A stretch of DNA of 64,000 nt, taken from the NCBI RefSeq assembly GCF_024505145.1, contig NZ_JANIAA010000030.1, forward strand, positions 62,001 to 126,000, given 5' to 3'. Positions within the stretch are counted from its first letter, which is position 1; every line of letters starts with the position of its first letter. The stretch is from Streptomyces rugosispiralis (GTDB lineage Bacteria > Actinomycetota > Actinomycetes > Streptomycetales > Streptomycetaceae). The position numbers were made by a program, and so were the translations under genes. Under the pieces are notes generated by a model. That model had not been told where the DNA came from, made no database searches, and saw nothing but the letters and a program-made list of their open reading frames with translations. Positions 1 to 7,648 of the stretch are shown here, piece after piece.

Positions 1-812
1 CCTGGAGCGTGTTGGGCGCCGCCGCACAGGCCACCTCCTCGATCCCGCTGACCACGTATGTCACCTGCCCCACCGTGCGCTATCACCCGGCGGTGGTGGC
101 GCAGAAGGCGGCGACACTCCAGTTGCTGTCCGAGGGGCGGTTCCGGCTGGGGCTCGGGTCCGGTGAGAACCTGAACGAGCATGTGGTCGGGCAGGGCTGG
201 CCGTCGGCGGATGTGCGGCTCGAGATGCTGGAAGAGGCGATCGAGATCATCCGGGCGCTGTTCGGCGGTGGCCATGTCACCCACCACGGCACCCACTACG
301 ACGTCGATTCGGCGAAGCTGTGGGATCTGCCGGACCAGCCGCCGCCCATCGGCGTGGCCGTCTCCGGGCCGCGGTCCTGCCGGCTGGCCGGGCGGCTGGC
401 CGACATCCTGATCGCCGTGGAGCCCAAGTCCGAGCTGCTGGCGGACTTCGAGGCGAACGGCGGCGGCGGAAAGCCTCGGATCGGCCAGATCCCGGTCTGT
501 TACGACCCCGACCGGGACGCGGCGATCGCCCGCGCCCATGACCAGTTCCGCTGGTTCGGGGGTGGCTGGAAGGTCAACTCGGAGTTGCCGGGGCCCGCCT
601 CCTTCGCGGGCGCCACCCAGTTCGTCCGGCCCGAGGACGTGGCCGCGTCCATTCCGTGCGGCGATGACGTCGATGAGTTCACCGAGCTGATCCGGCCCTT
701 CGTGGACGCAGGCTTCACGGATGTCGCGCTCGTCCAGATCGGCGGCGACCATCAGCGGCCGTTCCTGGACTGGGCCGAGAAGCGGCTGCTGCCCGCGCTC
801 AGGGAGCTGTAG
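1..812 (+). CDS. F420-dependent LLM-class oxidoreductase (5' end outside window)
   Basis: This is the C-terminal part (about 269 residues) of a luciferase-like monooxygenase-fold oxidoreductase. The frame is open to the first base, so the true start lies upstream. Visible marks of the F420-dependent LLM branch are WSVLGAAAQATSS at the edge, the VRYHPAVVAQKAATL strand-helix, the LGLGSGENLNEHVVG loop near the cofactor, and EEAIEIIRALF. Such enzymes use reduced or oxidised deazaflavin F420 for hydride transfer; the substrate cannot be read from the sequence. The gene ends tail-to-tail with the LysR gene on the other strand, overlapping it by 14 nt. No link to the downstream sulfur operon can be shown, although that operon holds two more LLM-fold enzymes. 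The fold is confident; F420 rather than FMN as cofactor is likely. Confidence 0.85.
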   Translation, partial: WSVLGAAAQATSSIPLTTYVTCPTVRYHPAVVAQKAATLQLLSEGRFRLGLGSGENLNEHVVGQGWPSADVRLEMLEEAIEIIRALFGGGHVTHHGTHYDVDSAKLWDLPDQPPPIGVAVSGPRSCRLAGRLADILIAVEPKSELLADFEANGGGGKPRIGQIPVCYDPDRDAAIARAHDQFRWFGGGWKVNSELPGPASFAGATQFVRPEDVAASIPCGDDVDEFTELIRPFVDAGFTDVALVQIGGDHQRPFLDWAEKRLLPALREL

Positions 813-1740
813 CCCGGGGAGTTCCAGGGGTGTCCGCGCGCCGTACGAAGAGCTCGTGCAGATCGCGTACGGCGCGCGGCACCGATCCCGAGCGGCGGCG
901 CTGGATCATCAGCAGCACCTCGGTGGCCTCGCCGTCCGCGAGCGGCCGGTGGGTGATCGCGCCCCCGCGCTCCAGGGGGTCGCCGATGACGCTGAAGTCG
1001 GGGAGCACGGTGACGCCGAGCCCCTCGGCCACCATCAGCTTGCCCATCTCGGCCCCGTCGGTGGAGTACGAGAAGGACGGGGTGCGCCCGGCCAGCAGCC
1101 GGTGGATGAAGCGGTGCATCAGATAGCCGGAGCGCATCACGATCAGCGGCTCCCGCCCGTCCAGCAGATCCGCCGTGCTCACCGTCGGCCGGTCGGCCAG
1201 CGGGCTGTCCGGGCGCAGACAGACCACCGGGCGGCCGCGCAGCAGCACGGTGGTCTCCAGGGAGGGCGGAACGTCGTCGCCCTGGAGGCAGTTGACCAGG
1301 CCCAGGTCGAAACTCCCCTCCAGCAGCGCCCGGTGGATCTCGGCCTGCTGCGCGCCGACCACCTCGACCTGGGTCACCGGGTGGGTGGCGCGGAACTCCC
1401 GGACGGCCGGGATCAGCAGCGGGACGGTCGCCGTGTTGACCGTGCCCAGCCGGATCATCCGGCTGACCCGGTGCTGGTCACCGGCGGCGTCGCGCAGCCG
1501 GTCGACGGCCTCGATGACGCCGGCGATATGCGGCAGCAGCTCCCGTCCCTCCGCGCTGATCGTCGCGCCGGAGCGCTTGCGCTCCAGCAGATCCACGCCG
1601 AGTTCGCGTTCGAGATTGCGCACCGTCTCGCTGAGCGCCGGCTGGGACAGATGCAGTTCCTCGGCGGCGCGGCGGAGCGATCCGAGGCGGGTGACGGCGG
1701 CGATGTATTCGAGCTGTTCAATTCGCACATGCCGCACCAT
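799..1740 (-). CDS. LysR family transcriptional regulator
   Basis: A 313-residue LysR-type regulator. The N-terminal winged HTH (about residues 5-65) shows the classic pattern with GSLRRAAEELHLSQPALSE and RNLERELGVDLLERKR. It is followed by a periplasmic-binding-protein-like effector domain (LGTVNTATVPLLIPAVREF, then GSFDLGLVN and GLGVTVLPDFS). Length is normal for the family. The gene is transcribed away from the leader peptide and sulfone/sulfonate operon starting at 1936, which makes it a candidate regulator of that operon; this is positional inference only. A TAT-N13-ATA imperfect inverted pair at 1775-1793 lies 35 bp upstream of the start and could be a LysR contact site. No strong ribosome binding site marks the ATG, so a GTG four codons downstream is a possible alternative start. 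Confidence 0.9.
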   Translation of the reverse strand: MVRHVRIEQLEYIAAVTRLGSLRRAAEELHLSQPALSETVRNLERELGVDLLERKRSGATISAEGRELLPHIAGVIEAVDRLRDAAGDQHRVSRMIRLGTVNTATVPLLIPAVREFRATHPVTQVEVVGAQQAEIHRALLEGSFDLGLVNCLQGDDVPPSLETTVLLRGRPVVCLRPDSPLADRPTVSTADLLDGREPLIVMRSGYLMHRFIHRLLAGRTPSFSYSTDGAEMGKLMVAEGLGVTVLPDFSVIGDPLERGGAITHRPLADGEATEVLLMIQRRRSGSVPRAVRDLHELFVRRADTPGTPRATAP

Positions 1741-1898
1741 GCCCGCGCGAGCCCGCCCGCTTCAAGGGGATCCCTATCACGGTCTCATGAATACCGACTC
1801 ACTCCCCGGCCGGTCTCCCGGGTAATCTCGAAGCGGGCGCCGCGGAATTTCGCGGCCCGGCCCATGCGTCCGGGATATGGAATGGCACCCGGGCCTTC

Positions 1899-1928
1899 TT
1901 GACCGGCAGGACTTCCCCCTGGTTGGAT
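1899..1928 (+). promoter_or_regulatory. predicted promoter of the leader-peptide/sulfone operon
   Basis: TTGACC at 1899-1904 matches a -35 hexamer. After an 18-nt spacer, TTGGAT at 1923-1928 is an acceptable -10 (T at positions 1 and 6). Transcription would begin 7-8 nt further on, at or next to the A of the ATG at 1936, so the first ORF would be leaderless. There is no convincing Shine-Dalgarno before that ATG, which fits. This is a prediction from hexamers alone. Confidence 0.4.
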
Positions 1929-1935
1929 CGGTGAC

Positions 1936-2016
1936 ATGAAGCGACAGGATCTCACGCGGCGGCGCCACGTCGACCTCGCGCGTGTCTCCAGCGCGTCCTG
2001 TTGCTGTCCGGCCTGA
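1936..2016 (+). CDS. cysteine-rich leader peptide (putative cysteine-responsive attenuator)
   Basis: A 26-codon ORF starting at ATG 1936. It carries the conserved RRRHVDLARVSSA core of actinomycete leader peptides and ends with three consecutive cysteine codons (TGT TGC TGT, 1999-2007), then Pro-Ala and stop. Short ORFs of this kind sit ahead of sulfur-assimilation genes in actinomycetes. In mycobacteria, polycysteine leaderless short ORFs are reported to couple ribosome stalling under cysteine limitation to expression of the downstream operon. Here the peptide precedes sfnG by 233 nt and is the first ORF of the sulfone/sulfonate operon. No Shine-Dalgarno is visible and a predicted promoter places the transcript start at the ATG. 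The peptide itself probably has no function after synthesis; the act of translating it is the sensor. Confidence 0.75.
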   Translation: MKRQDLTRRRHVDLARVSSASCCCPA

Positions 2017-2249
2017 CCCCCCGTACGGGTCCGAGCGAGTTCTGAGGAACCGCCTCCGCTTCGCTCCCCGTCGCCTCCCATGATCGGGAAAGGCTTTTAG
2101 CCGCCGCCATCGAGGAATTGCGGCCGCACCGCATCGCCTGCGGCGCCCCTTCGCGCTCCCGGTCTTTCCGCGCCCCCGCCACGGTGAATTCCGCCCACCG
2201 CCGGGGCGCCGATTCCCCATGCCCGTAATTGCTCCACCGGGAGTTCCCC
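2017..2249 (+). promoter_or_regulatory. leader region between attenuator peptide and sfnG
   Basis: This 233-nt stretch has no convincing gene. It holds a GCCGCA/TGCGGC hairpin (2123-2128 with 2139-2144). It also holds a 13-nt direct repeat, TTCCCCATGCCCG, at 2213-2225 and 2244-2256; the second copy contains the sfnG start codon and the first contains an out-of-frame ATG with no Shine-Dalgarno. If the leader peptide controls sfnG, the switching structure must lie here, but I cannot fold it reliably by eye. Confidence 0.35.
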
Positions 2250-3359
2250 ATGCCCGCAGAACCCCTCCGTTTCGCCTATTGGGTGCCCAATGTCAGCGGT
2301 GGCCTGGTCACCAGCACCGTCGAGCAGCGCACCGACTGGGGCTATGACTACAACCGCGATCTGGCCGTGCTCGCCGAGAACAACGGCTTCGACTACGCCC
2401 TCAGCCAGGTCCGCTACATGGCCGCCTACGGCGCCGAGTACCAGCACGAGTCCACCAGCTTCAGCCTCGCGCTGCTGCTGGCCACCCAGCGGCTGAAGGT
2501 CATCGCCGCCGTCCACCCCGGGCTGTGGCACCCCGGTGTCCTGGCCAAGCTGGGCGCCACCGCCGATCACCTGTCCGACGGGCGGTTCGCGGTGAACGTC
2601 GTCAGCGGCTGGTTCAAGGGCGAGTTCACCGCGCTGGGCGAGCCCTGGCTGGAGCACGACGAGCGCTACCGCCGCTCCGAGGAGTTCATCCGGGCGCTGC
2701 GCGCCATCTGGACCGAAGACCACGCCGAGCTGGCCGGGGACTTCTACCGGATCCGTGACTTCTCCCTCAAGCCCAAGCCGCTGAGCACCCCCGAACGCCC
2801 GCATCCGGAGATCTTCCAGGGCGGCAACTCCACCGCCGCCCGCGCCATGGCGGGCCGGGTCTCCGACTGGTACTTCAGCAACGGCAAGGACTTCGACGGC
2901 GTCACCGAGCAGATCAGGGACGTCCGCGCCTCCGCCGCCACCGCCGGCCGCCCCGCGCCCGGCTTCGCCCTCAACGCCTTCCTCATCGCCCGCGACACCG
3001 AGGCCGAGGCCCGCGAGACCCTCCGCGAGATCGTCGCCAAGGCCGACACCGAGGCCGTGGCCGGTTTCCGGGGCGCCGTCCAGCAGGCGGGCCGGTCCAC
3101 CGCCGACGGCAAGGGCATGTGGCAGGACTCCTCGTTCGAGGACCTGGTCCAGTACAACGACGGTTTCCGTACGGGGCTGATCGGCACCCCCGAGCAGATC
3201 GCCGAGCGCGTCGTGGCCTACAAGCGGCTCGGCGTCGACCTCTTCCTGCTGGGCTTCCTGCACTACCTGGAGGAGGTCGAGTACTTCGGCGAGCGGGTGC
3301 TGCCGCTGGTCCGCGAGCTCGAGGCGGAGCTGCCGGAACCCGTGCCCGCGCTCATCTGA
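2250..3359 (+). CDS. sfnG: dimethylsulfone monooxygenase, SfnG-like
   Basis: A 369-residue FMNH2-dependent LLM-fold monooxygenase closest in character to SfnG, which converts dimethyl sulfone to methanesulfinate plus formaldehyde. Family marks: RFAYWVPNVSGGLV at the N-terminus, FDYALSQVRYMAAYGAEYQ, AAVHPGLWHPGVLAK, VNVVSGWFKGEF, GGNSTAARAMA, and YLEEVEYFGERVLPL near the end. I chose ATG 2250 rather than the TTG at 2229 because GGAG at 2240-2243 sits 6 nt ahead. It is the first structural gene of a four-gene operon that also supplies an FMN reductase for reduced flavin. Sulfur-starvation control via the leader peptide is likely. The SfnG assignment is strong by overall pattern; substrate range is not tested. 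Confidence 0.88.
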   Translation: MPAEPLRFAYWVPNVSGGLVTSTVEQRTDWGYDYNRDLAVLAENNGFDYALSQVRYMAAYGAEYQHESTSFSLALLLATQRLKVIAAVHPGLWHPGVLAKLGATADHLSDGRFAVNVVSGWFKGEFTALGEPWLEHDERYRRSEEFIRALRAIWTEDHAELAGDFYRIRDFSLKPKPLSTPERPHPEIFQGGNSTAARAMAGRVSDWYFSNGKDFDGVTEQIRDVRASAATAGRPAPGFALNAFLIARDTEAEARETLREIVAKADTEAVAGFRGAVQQAGRSTADGKGMWQDSSFEDLVQYNDGFRTGLIGTPEQIAERVVAYKRLGVDLFLLGFLHYLEEVEYFGERVLPLVRELEAELPEPVPALI

Positions 3360-3360
3360 C

Positions 3361-3450
3361 CGCCACCGCTCCCACCGCTCCCACCGGCTCCCGGCCCCAC
3401 GGCTCCCGGCCCCACCGGCCCCACCCGCTCCCCACCCCACCGCCCCGACC
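3361..3450 (+). other. C-rich, G-poor intercistronic run (possible Rho-utilisation region)
   Basis: The 110-nt gap between sfnG and the FMN reductase gene is almost wholly made of CCCACC/CTCCC/CGGCCCC blocks with few A and T and little G relative to C. The transcript would be unstructured and C-rich, the composition expected of a Rho loading site. It could set operon polarity. Only composition supports this. Confidence 0.3.
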
Positions 3451-3469
3451 GCTTCACGAAGGGTTGCTC

Positions 3470-4024
3470 ATGGCCACCGTCCTGTCCCTCTCCGGCTCCC
3501 CCTCCGCCACCTCCCGCACCGCCCGGCTGCTGCGCCACCTGGACGCCCGGCTGACCGCCCAGGGCCATCATGTGGTCCCGCTCGACGTCCGCACCCTGCC
3601 CGCCGCCGCGCTGCTCGGCGCGGACTTCTCGCACCCGGCCATCGTCCGGGCCAAGGCGCTGGTCGAGCAGGCGGACGGGCTCGTGGTGGGGACTCCGGTC
3701 TACAAGGCCGCCTACTCCGGGCTGCTGAAGTCCCTGCTGGACCTGCTGCCGCAGTACGCGCTGGCGGGCAAGACCGTGCTCCCGCTGGCCACCGGCGGCT
3801 CCACCGCCCATGTCCTGGCCATCGACTACGCGCTGCGGCCGGTGCTGTCCTCCATGGGCGCGTCCCATATCGTCCAGGGCTGGTTCACCCTGGACAAGGA
3901 CATCACGGTGGAGCAGGACGGCGGGGTGAGCGTGGCCGCCGGGGCCGCCGAGGCGCTGGAGCAGGTGGTCGACCAGTTCTCGGCGGCGCTCGGCCACCCC
4001 ACCGTGCTGGCCGCGGCGAGCTGA
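3470..4024 (+). CDS. NAD(P)H-dependent FMN reductase (SsuE/MsuE family)
   Basis: A 184-residue flavodoxin-fold FMN reductase. It has the phosphate-binding GSPSATSRTARLL loop near the N-terminus, GTPVYKAAYSGLLKSLLDLLP around residues 80-100 (the YKxxYSGxLK signature of SsuE/MsuE) and LATGGSTAHVLAIDY. It supplies FMNH2 to the three monooxygenases in the operon. ATG 3470 has AAGGG about 7 nt upstream. The next gene begins 2 nt after its stop, so the two are probably translationally coupled. The assignment to the sulfonate-linked reductase family is supported by both sequence and context; I avoid choosing between ssuE and msuE. Confidence 0.9.
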   Translation: MATVLSLSGSPSATSRTARLLRHLDARLTAQGHHVVPLDVRTLPAAALLGADFSHPAIVRAKALVEQADGLVVGTPVYKAAYSGLLKSLLDLLPQYALAGKTVLPLATGGSTAHVLAIDYALRPVLSSMGASHIVQGWFTLDKDITVEQDGGVSVAAGAAEALEQVVDQFSAALGHPTVLAAAS

Positions 4025-4026
4025 CC

Positions 4027-5226
4027 GTGCCGTCCCTGCCCGAGCCCGCCCATGTCATCGCCGATGACACCGAGGCGCTGAAGGTGGCCGCGGCGCTGGC
4101 CGAGGAATTCCGTACGGGCGCCGCCGAGCGCGACGCACAACGCAGGCTGCCGCGGGCCGAACTGGACCGGCTGTCCGCGTCCGGGCTCCTGGCCGTCACC
4201 GTCCCGGCCGGGCACGGCGGCGCGGACGTGTCCGCCGTGACCCTCGCCGAGGTGTTCCGGCTGCTCGCGTCCGCAGACGCCAGCCTCGCCCAGATCCCGC
4301 AGAGCCACTTCTCGTACGTCAATGTGCTGCGCCGTCAGGGCACCGAAGGCCAGCAGGCGTTCTTCTTCGGGGAGGTGCTGGCGGGGAAGCGGTTCGGCAA
4401 CGCCCAGTCCGAGGCGGGCACCAGGCACCTCCAGGACATCCGCACCCGCCTCACCCCGGCCGCCGACGGCTCGTACCGCCTGACCGGAGTCAAGCACTAC
4501 TCCACCGGTGCGCTGTTCGCCGACTGGATCCCGGTGCTGGCCCGCGCGGAGCACGACGAACTCCATGTGGCCTATGTGCCACGGGACGCGCCCGGTCTGA
4601 CCGTCGTGGACGACTGGGACGGCATGGGCCAGCGGACGACCGCGAGCGGCACCGTCCGGCTGGAGGACGTGCCGGTCCCGGCCGACCGGGTCGTACCGCA
4701 CCACCTCACCTTCCGCGGGCCCCAACTGCACGGCGCCGCCGCGCAGTTGCTGCACGCGGCCATCGACGTGGGGATCGCCTCGGGAGCGCTGGCGGAGGCG
4801 GTGACGTTCGTCCGCACCAAGAGCCGCCCCTGGTTCGAGAGCGGCTTCGAGACCGCCGCCGAGGATCCGCTGCTCATCCAGCGCTTCGGCGAGCTGGCGC
4901 TCCGGGTCCGGGGCGCCGAGGCGCTGCTGTCCGCCGCCGCGCGGGCCGTGGACACCGCCCGTGGCCACCTCGACGACGACACCGCCGCCGAGGCGTCGAT
5001 CGCGGTGGCCGCCGCGAAGGTGGCGGCGGCCGACGCGGCCGTGGAGACGGGCAGTTCGCTGTTCGAGGTCTCCGGCACCCGCTCGGCCCTGGACGCCCTG
5101 GGACTGCACCGCCACTGGCGGGACGCCCGTACGCACACCCTGCACGACCCGGCCCGCTGGAAGATCCAGCACATCGGCCGCTATGTGCTCAACGGAACGA
5201 GACCACCCCGTCATGGCCTCCTGTAG
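4027..5226 (+). CDS. acyl-CoA-dehydrogenase-fold flavin monooxygenase, MsuC/SfnB-like
   Basis: A 399-residue protein of the acyl-CoA dehydrogenase fold, of the SfnB/MsuC sulfur-acquisition branch. Visible: LDRLSASGLLAVTVPAGHGG, the ASLAQIPQSHFSYVNVLRRQG segment, GKRFGNAQSEAGT, YRLTGVKHYSTGALFADWI, GQRTTASGTVRLEDVPVPA and FEVSGTRSALDALGLHRHWRD. MsuC enzymes are FMNH2-dependent methanesulfinate monooxygenases giving methanesulfonate, which would be the missing middle step between SfnG and the SsuD-like enzyme encoded next. GTG 4027 is the start, 2 nt after the FMN reductase stop. True acyl-CoA dehydrogenase activity is unlikely given the neighbours. The choice between MsuC function and the less defined SfnB role is inference. 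Confidence 0.8.
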   Translation: MPSLPEPAHVIADDTEALKVAAALAEEFRTGAAERDAQRRLPRAELDRLSASGLLAVTVPAGHGGADVSAVTLAEVFRLLASADASLAQIPQSHFSYVNVLRRQGTEGQQAFFFGEVLAGKRFGNAQSEAGTRHLQDIRTRLTPAADGSYRLTGVKHYSTGALFADWIPVLARAEHDELHVAYVPRDAPGLTVVDDWDGMGQRTTASGTVRLEDVPVPADRVVPHHLTFRGPQLHGAAAQLLHAAIDVGIASGALAEAVTFVRTKSRPWFESGFETAAEDPLLIQRFGELALRVRGAEALLSAAARAVDTARGHLDDDTAAEASIAVAAAKVAAADAAVETGSSLFEVSGTRSALDALGLHRHWRDARTHTLHDPARWKIQHIGRYVLNGTRPPRHGLL

Positions 5227-5261
5227 CCCCCGCCACCGCGCCACCTGAACGGAGTCGCACC

Positions 5262-6419
5262 ATGTCCCTCACCTTCCACTGGTTCCTGCCCACCAACGGC
5301 GACAGCCGCCATGTCGTCGGCGGTGGCCATGGCACGCCCGTCACCTCGGCCGGAGGCGACCGCCCGCCGTCCGTCGGCTATCTCTCCCAGATCGCCCGCG
5401 CCGCAGAACACCTCGGCTTCGAGGGCGCGCTGACCCCGACCGGCGCCTGGTGCGAGGACGCCTGGCTGACCACCGCGATGGTCAGCCAGCACACCGAGCG
5501 GCTGAAGTTCCTGGTGGCGTTCCGCCCCGGCTTCCTCTCGCCCACCTTCGCCGCCCAGATGGCCTCCACCTACCAGCGGCAGACCGGCGGGCGGCTGATG
5601 CTCAACGTGGTCACCGGCGGCGAGAGCCAGGAGCAGCGCGGCTACGGCGACTTCCTCGGCAAGGACGCCCGCTACGCCCGCACCGGCGAGTTCCTCGGCA
5701 TCGTCCGCGACCTGTGGGACGGCAAGACCGTCGACCACACCGGCGAACACCTCCATGTCGAGGGCGCCAAGCTGGCCCGGCTCCCCGACCCGGTCCCGGA
5801 TGTCTACTTCGGCGGCTCCTCCCCCGCCGCCGGTCAGGTCGCGGCCCGCCACTCCGATGTCTACCTCACCTGGGGCGAACCCCCCGCCCAGGTGGCCAAG
5901 AAGATCGCCTGGATCCGCTCCCTCGCCGCCGAGCAGGGCCGTACGATCCGCTTCGGCATCCGGCTGCACGTCATCACCCGCGACACCGCCGAGCAGGCAT
6001 GGGCCGAGGCGCGCCGACTGCTCGACGGCTTCGACCCGGAGACCGTGCGCTCCATCCAGTCCGGCCTCGGCCGCAGCGAGTCCGAGGGCCAGCAGCGCAT
6101 GCTCGCCCTGCACGGCGGCAGCCTGGACAACCTCGAGATCTACCCCAACCTCTGGGCCGGTGTCGGCCTGGTGCGCGGCGGCGCGGGCACGGCCCTGGTG
6201 GGCAGCCATGCCGAGGTGGCCGAGCGGATCGCCGAGTACCACCGCCTCGGCATCGACGAGTTCATCCTGTCCGGCTATCCGCACCTGGAGGAGGCGTACT
6301 GGTTCGGCGAGGGCGTGCTGCCCCTGCTGCGCGGGCAGGGCCTGTGGACCCACCCCTTCCAGCCCGCCGCCCCCGAACCGACCGCCGCACAGGTGCCCTT
6401 CGCGGCGACCGCAAGCTGA
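5262..6419 (+). CDS. ssuD: FMNH2-dependent alkanesulfonate/methanesulfonate monooxygenase (SsuD/MsuD family)
   Basis: A 385-residue LLM-fold enzyme with clear SsuD character: FHWFLPTNGDSRHV at the N-terminus, AAEHLGFEGALTPTG with CEDAW, LKFLVAFRPGFLSPTFAAQM, LNVVTGGESQEQRGYGDFL, YFGGSSPAAGQVAARHSDVYLTWGE, and LIGSH-like TALVGSHAEVAERI followed by FILSGYPHLEEAYWFGEGV. These enzymes cleave the C-S bond of sulfonates to sulfite and an aldehyde. GGAG at 5251-5254 precedes ATG 5262 by 7 nt. It is the last gene of the operon and is followed by a strong hairpin terminator. No sulfonate ABC transporter is encoded here, so uptake must be handled elsewhere. In this operon methanesulfonate is the expected substrate. 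Confidence 0.9.
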   Translation: MSLTFHWFLPTNGDSRHVVGGGHGTPVTSAGGDRPPSVGYLSQIARAAEHLGFEGALTPTGAWCEDAWLTTAMVSQHTERLKFLVAFRPGFLSPTFAAQMASTYQRQTGGRLMLNVVTGGESQEQRGYGDFLGKDARYARTGEFLGIVRDLWDGKTVDHTGEHLHVEGAKLARLPDPVPDVYFGGSSPAAGQVAARHSDVYLTWGEPPAQVAKKIAWIRSLAAEQGRTIRFGIRLHVITRDTAEQAWAEARRLLDGFDPETVRSIQSGLGRSESEGQQRMLALHGGSLDNLEIYPNLWAGVGLVRGGAGTALVGSHAEVAERIAEYHRLGIDEFILSGYPHLEEAYWFGEGVLPLLRGQGLWTHPFQPAAPEPTAAQVPFAATAS

Positions 6420-6433
6420 TGTCCCGCGACGGT

Positions 6434-6464
6434 GGCGCGCCCGCGGTGAGTTCGCGGGCGCGCC
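6434..6464. terminator. bidirectional hairpin terminator
   Basis: A perfect 12-bp inverted repeat, GGCGCGCCCGCG and its complement, encloses a 7-nt loop (6446-6452). It lies between the convergent ssuD and DUF397 genes and can serve both. There is no U-tract, as is usual in this kind of genome. Confidence 0.75.
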
Positions 6465-6470
6465 TCCGGC

Positions 6471-6656
6471 TCAGCCGTGTGCGGCGAACCGGACGAACCG
6501 CGCCCAGCCGTCACGGCTGACGGCAAGACCGGGGCGCGCCGCGTCCTTGGAGTCCCGTACGTGGACGGCCCCTTCGGTGACGGCGACCTCCACGCAGTCG
6601 TCTCCCTGACTGCCGCTGTAACTGGACTTGAACCAGGCAAATTCCGTCGCGCTCAT
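6471..6656 (-). CDS. DUF397 domain-containing protein
   Basis: A 61-residue DUF397 protein: FAWFKSSYSGSQGDDCVEVAV, then VHVRDSKDA and a C-terminal DGWARFVRF. DUF397 proteins are small partners encoded next to HTH/DUF5753 regulators in actinomycetes. Such pairs (WhiJ/AbaA-like systems) influence development and antibiotic production, sometimes described as toxin-antitoxin-like. The ATG overlaps the regulator's TGA (ATGA at 6653-6656), so the two are coupled. Confidence 0.88.
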   Translation of the reverse strand: MSATEFAWFKSSYSGSQGDDCVEVAVTEGAVHVRDSKDAARPGLAVSRDGWARFVRFAAHG

Positions 6657-7510
6657 AGCTCTCCTCGCAGTCGCTCCAGCAAGCCCCGCGAGTCTTGGGG
6701 AGTCAGGGCTTGCGAGCGCAGTGTGTCATAGCGCTGACAGAGCAGGCTCACCTCTTTCCGGTCGGCGATCAGCCGTCCGTTCTGCTGCCCTTCGGAGTAC
6801 GCGAGACGCCGCCCCTCCGGCGTTTCCAACAGCCGAACAGGTCCGTCCAGACACGCATGCAACTCAGCTTCCAGCGGGACCACTTGCAGCTTCACATTGC
6901 GCAGCGCGCTGCGCTCCAGCACATGGTCGAACAAGGCCCGCCGCTGCTCCCTGTCGCCGAACCCGCGCCGGAACACGGCCTCCTCCACGATGAAGCTGAA
7001 CGGGACGTGTGGCCGCTCGCGCAGCATCCTCTGCCGCTCGGTCCGCGCCACAAGCTGGGCCTCCAACTGCTCATCCGTCAGCAGGGGGATGGTGCCGTCG
7101 AACACCGCCCGCGCGTAGTCCTCCGTCTGCAACAGCCCCGGCACCAGCCGACACTCATACGTGTACAGGCTCACCGCCACCCGCTCCAGCCGCGCCCACC
7201 GCCGGAACCACGCCGCAAGACCCGGCTCGCCGCGCGACAAATGCTGGGCCGCCTTCCGCAGCGCGCCCGTGTTGCCCAGGACCTCCTCCGCCCGCTCCAC
7301 GAACGACTCGTCCGGCATGCGCCGCCCCAGCTCCACCGACGCCACGGTGTGCTTCGAGAACCGGACCAGCTCCCCGAACTGAGCCCGGGTGAGACCCGCG
7401 TGTTCGCGGAGGGCCTGGACCACGGCCCCGAAGGTGCGCAGACTGTCGGAGGGGTCGGGCTCCCGTTCCCAGTCACCGTCCCCGGCCATACAGGTGTTGT
7501 CGGTCGTCAT
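6653..7510 (-). CDS. HTH transcriptional regulator with DUF5753 (WhiJ/Scr1-like)
   Basis: A 285-residue regulator with an N-terminal xre-type HTH (RTFGAVVQALREHAG, LTRAQFGELVRFSKHTVASVELG, RMPDESFVERAEEVL) and a C-terminal DUF5753 domain that starts at about residue 95 (FRRWARLERVAVSLYTYECRLVPGLLQT, then ARTERQRML, FSFIVEEAVFRRGFG, VQVVPLEAELH-like). ATG 7510 is preferred because GGAGG lies 8 nt ahead; an in-frame ATG exists at 7489. It is coupled to the DUF397 gene downstream and diverges from the ATPase-like gene at 7649. This three-gene set recurs in Streptomyces. Target genes are unknown. Confidence 0.9.
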   Translation of the reverse strand: MTTDNTCMAGDGDWEREPDPSDSLRTFGAVVQALREHAGLTRAQFGELVRFSKHTVASVELGRRMPDESFVERAEEVLGNTGALRKAAQHLSRGEPGLAAWFRRWARLERVAVSLYTYECRLVPGLLQTEDYARAVFDGTIPLLTDEQLEAQLVARTERQRMLRERPHVPFSFIVEEAVFRRGFGDREQRRALFDHVLERSALRNVKLQVVPLEAELHACLDGPVRLLETPEGRRLAYSEGQQNGRLIADRKEVSLLCQRYDTLRSQALTPQDSRGLLERLRGEL

Positions 7511-7648
7511 ACGCGGCCACCTCCAGGTGCGTACGTGCGAGGGCCCCCGCGCTCGACTCACCCAGGGTGACGGATCACCGGGCGTACCGTCCACCGAACG
7601 CGCATGTACGCTGACGCTGCGTACGCGGCGCGGCGCTGGCCAAGGCCG

